From contig JAAONU010000009.1 in NCBI GenBank assembly GCA_012932295.1, positions 8,101,535 through 8,165,534 on the forward strand: a stretch of 64,000 nucleotides of DNA, in the 5' to 3' direction. Each line of letters opens with the position of its first letter. The stretch's first letter is position 1. Positions 33,520-45,152 of this stretch are shown here, piece after piece. Under the pieces are notes generated by a model. That model did no database searches, was not told the origin of the DNA, and worked only from the letters and a program-made list of their open reading frames with translations. The position numbers and the translations under genes were made by a program. This DNA is from Cyclina sinensis (lineage: Eukaryota > Mollusca > Bivalvia > Venerida > Veneridae).

Positions 33520-35110
33520 TAAACGTCGGACAGAAAATGATGATAAAAATAATAACAATGATGATAAATTCTTTATTTTCAGAAGGTAACATGTACAGAC
33601 ATACAAACAATTATATATTCATACATCTTAGTTTAAACATGGTCTTCTATAACAAACATGTACAAACACAAACTGGTAAAAATCAACAAAAATATAAATG
33701 ACAATCATTAATACTCTGACAAAATGGAGTACAATAGTTATTATACTACATTAAAAGTCTGAGGTACAGTCACAGACAAAATGCCTCATATAAGTTATTA
33801 TATTGCACTAGGATATTATTAGGTATTTAACAGATGTATTTTTAATGCTCTTTTAAATGAATCAAGTGAGGGACGTTCAAGAACGGATAGGAATAGGCAA
33901 ATTATTCCAGCTCTTAGCACATATATATGTAGAAGACTTTTTCAAGTAATTAGTACAAAGTTTTGGATTCACGATATCATTATTGGTAATTGATCGAAGA
34001 CAATATATATTATTGCTGGGAAAGTTTAATAATTCGAGTATGTATTTAGTAGCCATATTGTGTAATGCTTTGAAAACAAGCACTTCTGTATGATAGTAAC
34101 ATCTATTTTCAAAAGATAGCCACCGCAGGTCATTCAGTATTGTTTTATTGGACATTCGTGGAGGTTTATATTTTACTGTTTGTGTTACCCTTGACTGTAG
34201 CTTTTGCATAGTATTTACACATCTTTTTCTTGTTCCCCAACAGCAGTAATCCATTGTTGATAGAATATATCCATTGTAATACATGATTTTCATTTCATCA
34301 GTTAAGTAATAAGATATTTGTCGAAGAAGATAAATTTTTGAATTTATTCGAGAGCACACTTTTGAAATCTGTTCATTCCAAGTCAATGCGTTATCTACAT
34401 AAATACCAAGTACCTTTTGAACAGCAACATTTTGTGTGTATATATTACTAACAGTCAGATTCAAATATAAGTTTTTGTCAGTTCTACGTTTGTTTGTGTT
34501 GGTTATTACCATGCATTTTGTTTTAGTTGGATTTAATGACATTTTATTTAAATGGCACCACGATATTACTTCATTTAAATTCCTCTGAAGTTTACATTCT
34601 ACAATTTTTATGTCTTCGTCTGATTCATGAAAAGTTGAGTCGTCAGCATATAAATCGATTTGTCCGGATATATTGAAAGCAATGTCATTTATGTAAAGGA
34701 TAAAAAGAATAAGTCCTAATATAGAACCTTGAGGAACTCCAGAAGAAACATTTAAAGTATTTGAAAAAAATATCCTTGTACTTTATAACCTGAGTTCTGT
34801 TAGACAGATTAGAGGTAAATAATTTAATTGTGTTTGATGAAAAGTTATAAAGCTGTAGTTTATACAAAAGAATCTTGTGGTCTACGAGATCGAAAGTTTT
34901 TTTTAAGTCTAGAAATATAGCACCTACATGTTTACTTTCCAGAGTCAATATTTTTCAGCCATGTATCTATGAGATGAATCAAAGCAGTCTGGCATGAATG
35001 TTGAAAACCTGACAGTGTATGATGTAATATATTTGTGTTTTTTAAAAACTGTTGAAGTTGGGAAGCAATGTGTCGTTCAGATACTTTGGAAATAGATTTT
35101 TTTTCTTCAG
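33520..35110 (-). mobile_element. 5'-truncated LINE with (ATC)n-rich tail
   Basis: A third LINE, from a family other than those at 1-2,060 and 3,905-5,340. The coding part covers about 33,877-35,110. A 3' untranslated part with AATAAAGAATTTATCATCAT closes near 33,520-33,575. The 5' truncation is near 35,110, directly next to a duplicated ~160-bp repeat. Confidence 0.78.
33877..35110 (-). pseudogene. LINE reverse transcriptase (partial), lightly broken
   Basis: From the truncation inward: ISKVSERHIASQLQQFLK and LSGFQHSCQTALIHLIDTWL, then a frameshift near 34,940. Next come AIFLDLKKTFDLVDHKILL, a second frameshift near 34,750, PQGSILGLILFILYINDIAF, and an intact LYADDS catalytic box near 34,640. 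A clean 221-codon frame (33,877-34,542) follows, starting MSLNPTKTKCMVITNT and ending KSWNNLPIPIRS. The endonuclease is absent. The intact YADD suggests a younger copy than the LINE at 1-2,060. Confidence 0.85.
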
Positions 35111-35360
35111 ATCAGTTTTCACTGGATTTGGGTTTTCTGTTCATGCGATATATAGTAAATCTTGTGTGCACAACTTCTACACCCATGGGTGGATTGAAAC
35201 CAAACTCGCACAAATAACAGACCAAGATGAGTAGTTGTGCAAAAAGTAAAGATTTTTTTCTCTGATCAGTTTCCACTGGATTATTGCCCTTTGTTGGTTT
35301 TACATACATGCCATATCTAGTAAATCTTGTGTGCGCAACTCTTCCTACACCCATGTTTAA
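35105..35360 (+). repeat. Direct duplication of ~160 bp
   Basis: Two adjacent copies share CTGATCAGTTTTCACTGGAT-like, GATATATAGTAAATCTTGTG and ACTTCTACACCCATG blocks (35,110-35,190 and 35,262-35,355). No coding role was seen. Confidence 0.6.
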
Positions 35361-35374
35361 ATATTTGCATACTT

Positions 35375-36060
35375 ATTAGCTCCACTTTTCAGAGAAAAAA
35401 AGTGGAGCTATTGTCATAACCGTCTCGTCAGCGTAAGTGTCGGCGTTGGTTAACCTTTTTGTTAAGGTCTATTTATCAGAAACTTTCAAAGCTATTACTT
35501 CAAACTTAGAACAGATGTTCACTATTATAATGCGACACCATTCCTCAAAGCAGATAACCCTCAAATTTATTTTTGCAAAGTTATGCCCCTTTTTCAATTA
35601 AAAATTACTTGGTTAACCTTTTCCTCTCCCCCCTTCTGCATGGGAGCCCCCACCTTAACCGCACCCGGCCGATTTTTTTTTCATTTTTTTTTTAAATACA
35701 TTGGTATGTAGGTAATTGACTCCATCCCTCATCACCACCTTCCAACACCCCCCCCCCCCCCCCAAAAAAAAAAAAAAAAAAAAAAAAATCTTTTTTTCTC
35801 ACCTGAGTAACCAGCACCCACCACCTAGCGTATAACTAAACTATTTTTACATGGGATGGGTAGGTACTTGCCCCCAGCCCCCTGCATGGGACCGGAACCC
35901 CCCCCCCTCACCACCGCCCCATATTTTTTATTACGTAGGTACTTGATTCCCCAATCCACCCTCCCTCTATCACCAGACACCGCCCGCTCCCATCCCCGAA
36001 AAAAAAATATAAATCTTGATTGGGTAACTTCCACCCCCCCACTCTTGGGCCTCTTGTTTG
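35375..36060 (+). repeat. Repeat element with perfect 12-bp terminal hairpin
   Basis: AGCTCCACTTTT (35378-35389) and AAAAGTGGAGCT (35398-35409) form a perfect stem. TCATAACCGTCTCGTCAGCG and a TTTTTGTTAAGGTC block follow, then low-complexity poly-C and poly-A (35,747-35,787). The C-rich part to about 36,060 (CCCCTGCATGGGACC, repeated) yields spurious proline frames on both strands. Confidence 0.6.
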
Positions 36061-37160
36061 ACTTATATCCAGCACTGAGAAAAGAGGAGCGTGCTGTCTG
36101 CGGACAGGTCTTGTTACATACATATTATAACCTAATACTGAAATCTAATGTTTTCATAGCTATTTAAAATAATTACCATATTGTTAAATAGGAGAATGGG
36201 TTATGGAAGTAAGACATTTTGAAAGAGGTTTACTTGTAAAGCGAAGTACTCTTAGCCTATCAAGCACGTAACTATTTATCTATTGTTTTCTAGTTTTCCC
36301 TGGTAATGATTCTCTTTCTGTGACAAATTTCCAATTGTGAGAGCATCTGTGTCTGACGGACAAGTCTAGTTTTTTTACATATTTATGTCTCTTTGAAAAA
36401 AGTTTTGACGAACTAAGTCAGCATTTACTGTATTCTTTGGATTCGTTAGGTGTTTTGTGCAAATCTATAAGAAATAATTTTTTATAATATTTTTAATATT
36501 TTTTTCAAATGATTTTTTTTCTATATATAGTAAGAAACATGAACGTTTGATGGTTTTGATATATTTTGAAAAAGTAATACTGCCCTTTATACTTCAAAAC
36601 AAACTTGTCCTTATGTGAGGAAGTACGTTTAGTGTCCAGATATAGCTGAATCTGTTGGCCTAAGTTTCTCACTGATTCAGACCTGCAAGACTATCTATAT
36701 TTCTCCTCTTTCGGTTTAAGGTCTACACTTGATAATTCTGTAAGCCTGTATTCTAAAAACAGTGTAATAGTATAACATACAGCATTGAGAATTTATATTT
36801 TTGCAATGACATCACTTTTTTAACTTCTGCATTACACCATAACAAGGAAGTTATAATCATATAATTTTGTAATCTTTAAATAGAAGAATTCTTCTTAGAA
36901 TTTCAACAACTAAAAAAAGTCTCAATATTAAACAGTTTCAGCACACCTTGATTTCCTACAATAAATTAATTATGGTAGAATTTCATGTACTTTACTGTTG
37001 TTGCACACTATTCTGATACGGTTACACCTCTCTTAAGACACCACTCGTGGTGGAACCAATCACTTGAAAAGTGGATTCAGTAACATTCCAAATTACAACT
37101 TGGTGGAATTGGTTTTTCAAAGTGGTAAGCACTAACGCAATAAATTGGATTCAAAGCAAG
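36061..37160. other. Gene-free stretch
   Basis: No exon, RNA or repeat family was recognised. Confidence 0.4.
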
Positions 37161-37164
37161 TGCA

Positions 37165-37435
37165 TACACCGTCTCCGTGGCCTTATGGTTATGATGTCTG
37201 CTTACTGACCAGGAGGTCGAAGGTTCGAGTCCTGTGAGGGTTTGTTCTGATGCGGCCGGTTGGTGACCCGCCAGCTAGTTAGAGACTGGTTACCGATTGC
37301 CTGTCTGCCTGGCACCTGGCACACGGGATCAGGAATCGAGGAGTAAATATGTACACAATCAGAGGTGTCTCATAAGCCCGAAGACCGGCCCTTTCAGAAG
37401 GGGTGTCACTATAATAAACAAGCACTTTACTTTTT
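37165..37435 (+). mobile_element. tRNA-derived SINE (family 5)
   Basis: The head has GTGGCCTTATGGTTATGATG as box A region and GAAGGTTCGAGTCCTG as box B. The body includes GCGGCCGGTTGGTGACCCGC and CCTGGCACACGGGATCAGG, with end block TTTCAGAAGGGGTGTCACTA followed by TAATAAACAAGC. Only one copy is in the window. Confidence 0.72.
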
Positions 37436-39177
37436 CTTTGTACCTAGCCAACCGTGCATCAATGCAAAAACAAATGAGCCATCAAGGCCCCACATTAGGT
37501 AATTTCATTGAAAATTTTGTATTAACTATTTACGACATATTTATGAGCAGTCAAAAGCCTAGAAATAACTGTAGAATATTAAGTTGAATCAGAATGAATA
37601 AACAACGTATAACTAACTGGGTTTTTTCAAAGTATTTAGACATATAATTTCACAATATCTCCAGGCCAAAGATGTCCTTTTTTCCAGAAAGCAGCTGTCA
37701 TTTGCGAATGATATTATAAAAAAGTTATTGCCAAGTCTTTTTGTTTTTTTTTATAAATAGAAAATTTAGAATTTTATTGAAGGCAAATACCTGTACTAAA
37801 TGGTGCGGCAGAGCATTAAGACGAGGTAATTATAACCCTATATATTCACAAATTTGCAGGAAACACCAACAATGTTTACTTACTTGATAATTAATTAATT
37901 AATTAATTGCAAATCATCTACAGTAACATAGGCAGATCTAAATATATCACAGACATAATAAAAGACTTATGTCTGATATAAATCAAGCTGCATGTTTAAA
38001 AAACGCACCTATAATAGTATTGAACTAAACCTTCGCAAGAGCCACATTGTCCGTCACTACAATGAGGTATCAGTTAAAATGGCATTTTTCTCAAGTAAAT
38101 GGTTCTTTTTATCATACCCTCACCCTAAAAATAATCTATTTCTAAAGCATTCACAAAGAAATGACAGAAATGTCCAGTTTACGTAGTAAATCTTTCAACT
38201 TACACAAACATGTAGATTTCCTTAATTCGGAATAATACAGCTTCCGTGTATAACACTATGTAAGTGGAATTATCAGAAACGCATTAAGGGAAAGAACTCA
38301 GCATGAAAAAATTTTAGTGCCGAGTTACTTCCTCTGACATCAGTAGTCACAATGAGCCAAGCGCATAATAAACTTTAAGAATTGTTTTAAGAGTCTTTTT
38401 ATTTTTTTCTTTGCTTATGAAAACAAGGCTAGAACTAAATATCTGAACTTTTTATTTATACATTGTATTTTGTGACCATCATCAAATGACATGCGTCGGG
38501 TCAGGTCATGATTTGCTTTCAAAAGTTGTTGTTTCTGCGGGAAGGTGTACTGACCAGCAAAGCAGCGCAATAGAGAAATTTGGAAATAAAGCATAGGTGA
38601 TTCTATACAAACTGCCTGATCATTTCTTTGATAGATAAGCCTGGATTAAACAAGCCAGTTATGACTAAACCCCCAACTGTTTTTTGTTATTTTCCAAGTA
38701 TGACGGATTTCTGTTACTGCATGTGTCACAGCACTATTTTTTGTCAGGGAACATTGCTTATATATTTGTTCAAATAGATTTAGTGCAGTATAGATTTCAT
38801 CCAATCAGTTCATGTGATCATCAGTAATCTATCTGGCCTTGTTGTTATAAAATGAATGAACACATCTTTATGGAATTTAAATATCCAAATTAAAAAAGCA
38901 CCCTGTTTTGCATTTTAAATGGGTCAGTTTACAATCCCATAATTATAATGACAGTTCTCCTGTCTGAACCGTTGTTGTATATGTATAATCCATTCTAAAA
39001 TGTTCCTGTAGCATCTTGAAAACAAATACACCTTAACAAAGGTAAACTGAAAGTTGTAGGAGTAAATAAAATATTGTAAACAACATTTACATCTTAACAC
39101 TTTTTTATGATACTTCTCTCTTTTGACAGCTTTGTAAGTATTTATATGACAGTTCATCTGTTTAGAGAGTTATAGTT
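37436..39177. other. Gene-free stretch with small palindrome
   Basis: No gene was recognised. A (TTAA)n run lies near 37,888-37,910. An inverted repeat CAGACATAA / TTATGTCTG (37,950-37,975, 8-base loop) resembles the 28.3 and 29.2 kb palindromes, but its flanks do not form an exact duplication. Confidence 0.4.
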
Positions 39178-39720
39178 ATGCCCCCTTCGAAATAGAGAGG
39201 GTATATTATTCGCAGATGTTGGTCGATCTGTCTGTTCGTCTGCTGGTCTGGTTGGAAGACCACATCGTTTCCTTTAATTACCTATGTACCATTTGACCTA
39301 CACCTTTCAAACTTCATAAGAATGATGCCCTTCTACAGTAAAAGACCCCTTTTGTTTTTGGGGTCAATAGGTCAAAAGTCAAGGTCATCCAGTTTGAAAA
39401 TGGTTTCTGCCAAATAACTCGAGTACCATTTGCCCCACAGCATTTAAACTTCATAGGATGGTTGCCCTAATTAAGTAGAAGATACCAATTGTTTTTAAAT
39501 TTCAGTAGGTCAAAGGTGAAGGTCATGGTCTCCTTGAATTTGAAAGTAGCTTCTGCTCAATAACTTGAGTACCATTTGACCTACAGCCTTCAAACTTATT
39601 ACATTTGCTGTCCTTATTGACAGTATGTCAAAGGTTAAGGTCATGGTCACCTTCATTTTGAAAATGGTTTCCGCTAAATAACTCGAGTACCTTTCAAACT
39701 TCAGGCTCTCAACTTTGTTC
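39178..39720 (+). repeat. ATGCCCCCTTCG hairpin repeat with ~120-bp units
   Basis: It starts with ATGCCCCCTTCGAAATAGAG and AGGGTATA (imperfect stem), then CAGATGTTGGTCGATCTGTC and TGTTCGTCTGCTGGTCTGG. About three units follow with AATAACTCGAGTACCATTTG, CCTTCAAACTT and AGGTCAAAGGTGAAGGTCAT. No coding role was seen. Just downstream (39,725-39,830) TATATAATCCTATATTT is repeated. Confidence 0.65.
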
Positions 39721-40342
39721 TCAACTGTACACAGGTATATGTCTATATAATCCTATATTTCAGACCCAAAACATGTGTCCTATAAATCCTATATAATCCT
39801 ATATTTTAAGACCCAAATCTTATATTTTTTCACAATTTATTGTGAATTAAAAAAAACAAAGTAATTTCACTGATACTGCTTAGATAGTTTTAGTTTACAG
39901 GTAATAGTGATGGTATTGAAAGTATTTACGGCTGCAGAGATGTTCCTTCATGCAATTGGTTTGTTTTGGTGTTGATACTGACGGCAAGCAGACCTGATAT
40001 ACTTAGGCATGATGATATGTCTGCACAAGCTTGTCCAGATAAGTGGAAAACCATTTGAACAGCATACAGGTTATTTTTACCCATTTTCCACAAGACTTAG
40101 TTGGAATGCATTGCTAGATGATCTAGAGATTAAAACTTTGTCAAGCAGTCTCAAAATTAAAACTAAGCTACATGGAATGAAAAACTAGGTTGTCTAACTA
40201 AAAAAAGTCTGTATGACAGATTTCACGTGACCATTATGTTTTCCGTAAGGATAGTGGTTCTCAGAGAAGTGATGTAGGGTCAACATGACCCTCATATAGA
40301 AGATAAAGGGGAGCTTTTTGAGTTCGACTAATTGCACAACAT

Positions 40343-40348
40343 TTTATT
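40343..40348 (-). terminator. Candidate polyadenylation signal of gene A
   Basis: AATAAA on the minus strand, about 170 bases after the stop codon at 40,519, in an otherwise non-coding 3' stretch. Confidence 0.5.
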
Positions 40349-40518
40349 AACAACACATAAGATAAAAATACAAGAAAAATGACAGCAGGTACATGGTATT
40401 ACATGTATCATATCTTAGTCTGTTAGGTCTCATAAGACACCAACCGCCTATAAAGTTAAATGGTTGTTTCATTACATATATATTTTGATGATAGGCAACC
40501 CACATTTGTCTGCCTATG

Positions 40519-40958
40519 TTATATAACTGAATAAGCCGTATGAAAGTGAAATAGCATTACACTCAAAGATCCCACTGTAAACACTGTAACAAGTAGTAGA
40601 TAAATGTACATGGTCACTTTGTCTAGCAACAAAGCAATTTCTTTCCAGGTGTACTGTTTGTTTAATTCTTCATCCTCCTGGGTAATCCAGGCTTCTTTCT
40701 TATCCATGCTGAATTCTTCAACAGTAGCTATCTTACTGTCCTTTTCTGTATGCAGTTCTATGTTTTCCACAGAATTCGCAGACTTCGAAGGTTTACGGCA
40801 ACAATCGATGCACGCCAGTTTAGCTAAGCAGGATGTTGCTAATGTTTGTAGCCATGGCGGGACTTCCTTCTCTGGAGGCGTGAAGTAGACGTCAATGTAG
40901 ATAACAGTGAGAAGCACTGAAAGCGTCTGAAGGAACAAGATCGATGCCAGGTAGGTTG
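40519..40958 (-). CDS. Gene A last exon: M3, cytoplasmic loop, M4
   Basis: 440 nt from a TTTTTTTAG acceptor to a TAA stop. It contains M3 ([20 protein letters not shown]), a short acidic loop with CIDCCRK near its start, the MA-like helix [20 protein letters not shown] running into M4, and the end [10 protein letters not shown]. Confidence 0.95.
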
Positions 40959-43900
40959 CTAAAAAAATAAACTGAAACTGTAAGAATGCAAGAAATTTTA
41001 AAAGTAAGTACAATTAAGCACTGATTATTAATTGCAATCACCACTATTTGCCTTGCTTTTCTGTTAGTAGTTTTGTTTTTATTCTGAATTTGAGAAACAG
41101 TGAGGTAAAATTACTTATAAATAAAATCAAACGGTTGGTCCTTAATTATCATTATTTTCTTCCACATAATTGCGAAGACCTTGTATTAATGACTGAATGC
41201 AATTTTTCTATGACTGGTTTAAATCATAAAACAATACTTTACAAAAGTTGACAAAGTTGAGTGGCTGTCCTGGGCCACGGCCCGAATTGCGCCTACGGCT
41301 TCAGACACGATACAATAATCATCTTTCTATTTCGTATATACATGTATTTTAAATTTATGTTTTCATGATGAATATATTAGAACAACAGTTACAGAGAAGA
41401 CTTGTCGATATAGAGGTCTGTGGGATGCTCTCTGAAATAAGACCAAGGTACACTGCATAGGCCAGAAGAATGGTGAGTGCCAAACCAACTCTTTCTCCTG
41501 ACTCTGGGCTTAGCTTGAATATTGCAACCTGCAATGAAGCAAAATTGCATGTAAAATATATTTCTGCAGCAAATAATCAATCCAACAGTTTAAGACAAAT
41601 TGTAAACAGTTTAAATGTGCTGTGTTTGTGCAGGACAGGCCATCCTAATAGTGGAGCAATAGACAGGCATTTACCCACCATCAGGCCTGGGAGGGTCCAG
41701 TATTGGACCCCATTATCCGTATGAAGCTGACAAATTTCTCGCAAAATTAGTTGGAGAGTCAAACTCTGGACATTCCATTAGGGAGAGGCTTAGTAATTTC
41801 AAGTAAGAGTCCTTGACCACTAAATAACAGAGGTGGTAGTGTCAAATATGTTTAAAATATCTTTTGCACACACAGCATACATGAAACTCTGAACAGAACA
41901 GTGCTATTTTTTAGACAAACAGAAGATGATATTCTTAGACGTGTTTCATCATGTAGCTAATCTGGTTTATTTCTTTGTGAATCTTTGATATTTAGTCTTT
42001 TAAAATTTTCTGATTTCATCATGTTTTCTGTCTTCATGACTATAAGAGGCTATAACAATGTGGTTACCAATGTAAATTTATAACTTTACCGTAAGGAATC
42101 CCATAAGCACAACAGGAAAAAGAGTATTCAGCATGTGAAAAAGTGGACGTCTTCTGAATTTCAGCGTGAAGACGAGGCGACTAAAACTCTCAAACTCTCT
42201 TTTGGCGAGGACGTAAGAATGGGTTGTGCTAATTAGTTCCCATTCTCCATTTTCTGAAAGAAGAAGACAAGAACAGCTTACTGAGCTAGGTTTATGTTGA
42301 GAGATGTATGAAATAAGTCATACCGAAAAGTGTTCTTATATGTTATATACTGCAATTGAAATATTGGAGAGACAATAACATGAGAAATAAATGATGAGGT
42401 CATTGTTTTCAACAGTGTATTATTTCAGATATTAGTGATAGTAAATTTTAAACTTGTTTCCTATGAAGTAAAGGTTATGCCCAAATTTACTCAATCTTTT
42501 GAAAAAACAAATTGGCTAAATAATTTCTACCGATGAGACAAATTAAGCCATGTCTGAGGATGAACTTCACAGAGATTTCTTACCTTGATAAAACGTTGTT
42601 ACAATTTGATTGTCATCAAATGACAGGGTAACTTCGTTTTCAGTGTATGACCAGGAACTCAGTATGATGTTACACGTCTGACTGTCGAGCGGCCAATACG
42701 TAATGGTGCTTTCACAATGTGTGCTGAATATACCAGCTACATAGAAAACATACAGCTTCTATGAACAGTTTGCATATTTATTTTGTTATATTGTAAAAGT
42801 ATGTGACGTATTAAGATTTTACATTTCACACAGTCTTACTAGAAGGTGTAACTAAATCAAACTGATCCACCCACCACTGGTTACTTTATCACTGAGAATA
42901 GCACACTTGTTTTCTTATGACTCGAAAAACAATTACTGAAATTTTTGATAAAGAAATTCAGATTTTAAATAAAGATATCCAGGGTTATGTATTTATAATT
43001 GTATAAGTTTAAAGATATTCAAAGGAATTATAATGTGTTTTGTCCAATTGTTTGCCCTGTACTGCTGAAAGTCCCTGCCTACAATGGTTAACATAAGCCT
43101 TGGTTTGGGGTAGAGTGACTGTCTCTAAACCAAAAGGTAGAGGGTTCAAATTCCTTCAGCGGAATTAGAATGCCATTTCCAAAAGACCTATTTTTATTGC
43201 ATGTATTAGACTTAACTAAAGGAAGCGGTCGTTGAGATGGGTTAATGTAAGCTACACAAAGGGCTTTGTTCTAAAATCAATATCAAAATACATTTATAAC
43301 TAAGAGAAACTTCAAAATAATAAAATATAAGAGTTAGTGAAGTATGAAAGTCCGACCTGGCATCCATGCAATGATACCCATCTTCACAATTCGCATTGGC
43401 ACATTTGGCTTTGATAAGACATCTATATCATCGACTCTGCAATGTGAAAGATTGAAAATGACAACATAGTTGACAGCTTCGGCTAATAGTAACATAAATA
43501 CTCAGTAACTTTAAGTACATCATGTAAAATACAAGCATATAGAAAGGATGGTCGTCTAATTATGATATAATGCTATGCATATTGGCAGACAGTCCAAGAT
43601 GAGACAGTAAATATGTAAAACCCGACAAAGCAATCGTACTAATATAACATTCAGAAAGAAAAAGAACAGATTCAGTGGCAGTGGTGAATAACACTGTTGT
43701 GAATCTGCGAAACTAGAAGAAACAACATAAGCTTCTTAAAGATTGGAGCGGTTCAGTAGTCCAGTGGTAGCGTACTGTTCTGGTAATCCAGGGGTGGCAA
43801 GTGCAACCCCACCCCAAGCTCCTCTACCCATATGAGATGTTAAACCGAGGTCCCATGTGTCATTGCTATACGATGAATATGTGAAATAATCAGTGGCCTT

Positions 43901-45112
43901 TGGAATGGGATGCTTTCTTTATCTTGCAATACCCCAAACAACCTAAAATAACTTATTCTTTAGGGGTGTCGGTCATATGGACAACCAGGTACCGACGATC
44001 AATAAACTCGGAGAGAGACCATACAGACAGTTATACCTAAGCTTCACATGTAGGAACTGATTTTGTCGTGTCTTACATGTTTGAACCTTTCACATATCTC
44101 ATACCTGTCAGTTGGAAGAAATAAGTGTCTTTATTGGAGAAGAAACTTCTTGTTGGACTTTATGTTGCTATTGGATCATATTTGTGGAAATATTGACCAA
44201 TAAAATATTTTGCTATCAGAGAAATGGAAACAGAAGAAGATGCCATAAAAATAAGGAACGAAAAAAACATTGTTTCTTAACATTTAGACGGGCCGAATGA
44301 AATAATGATAAAATGTACTTACAATAAATCTTAACCTGGTCCCAATGACAGAACGAATTTTAATAAGAAACTCGGTATAACAATTACCCCAAAATGTCAC
44401 GAGTGTAGTTAACGCACAGCTGTACGCAAGATCCCTCCATGCGAAGGTAATGTTGCTGTGAACCTTTGACCATCACAATGTTATTCATGTATAATTCTTT
44501 GCAAATCATTTAATATTGTATGGTGTTCCGTTTGGACAATAGTGACCTTTTATTTTACCCCATGTAAACTACAATGGTGAAAACGTGATGAAACAATGAT
44601 GCAAAAACAATGGTATGATGGTGAAAAGGCGATGGTGAAATCACAATGTATCTCGTGTTCATCTTCAGTACCATCGCGGTTTCACCATCATACTATCACC
44701 TTTTCATCATCGTACCATTGCGTTTTTCATCATCGTGTCATCAGTACATGATCGCGTTTTCACCATCGTAGCATCATGCATTGCGGGTCAGGGTAAATAA
44801 GTCACTGGTTGTCCAAACAGTACACCGTAGTTGAATAATAAAATGAACGTACGAGTTTTCAACGATGATGGCTGGCTTCCACACATAGTATTCATTGCTG
44901 AACAAAAACTTGATGTTACTGTAGGTATCATTGTGAGCCCATCGCAGTCTCGAGTCAAACCATACCTTGAACAAATGTGAATAAGAAAGACGTGTCAATT
45001 ATACCTTTTAAATGTTGCTTTCTTTCTAAATTTGTTGCTTTTTACTTGTCCCATCTCTTTCCACATATTTGTGTTTCAGTATGACAAACAAAAATGCATC
45101 GCATAGGTGTAT

Positions 45113-45152
<40 letters not shown>

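Noticed and set aside
33236..33610. 124-codon minus frame
   Set aside because: It starts in the LINE 3' tail and shows no domain; no splice or homologue clue.
35825..36167. Proline/glycine-rich frames on both strands
   Set aside because: They arise from C-rich low-complexity repeat sequence.
40604..40888. Plus-strand 94-codon frame
   Set aside because: It is antisense to the last exon of gene A.
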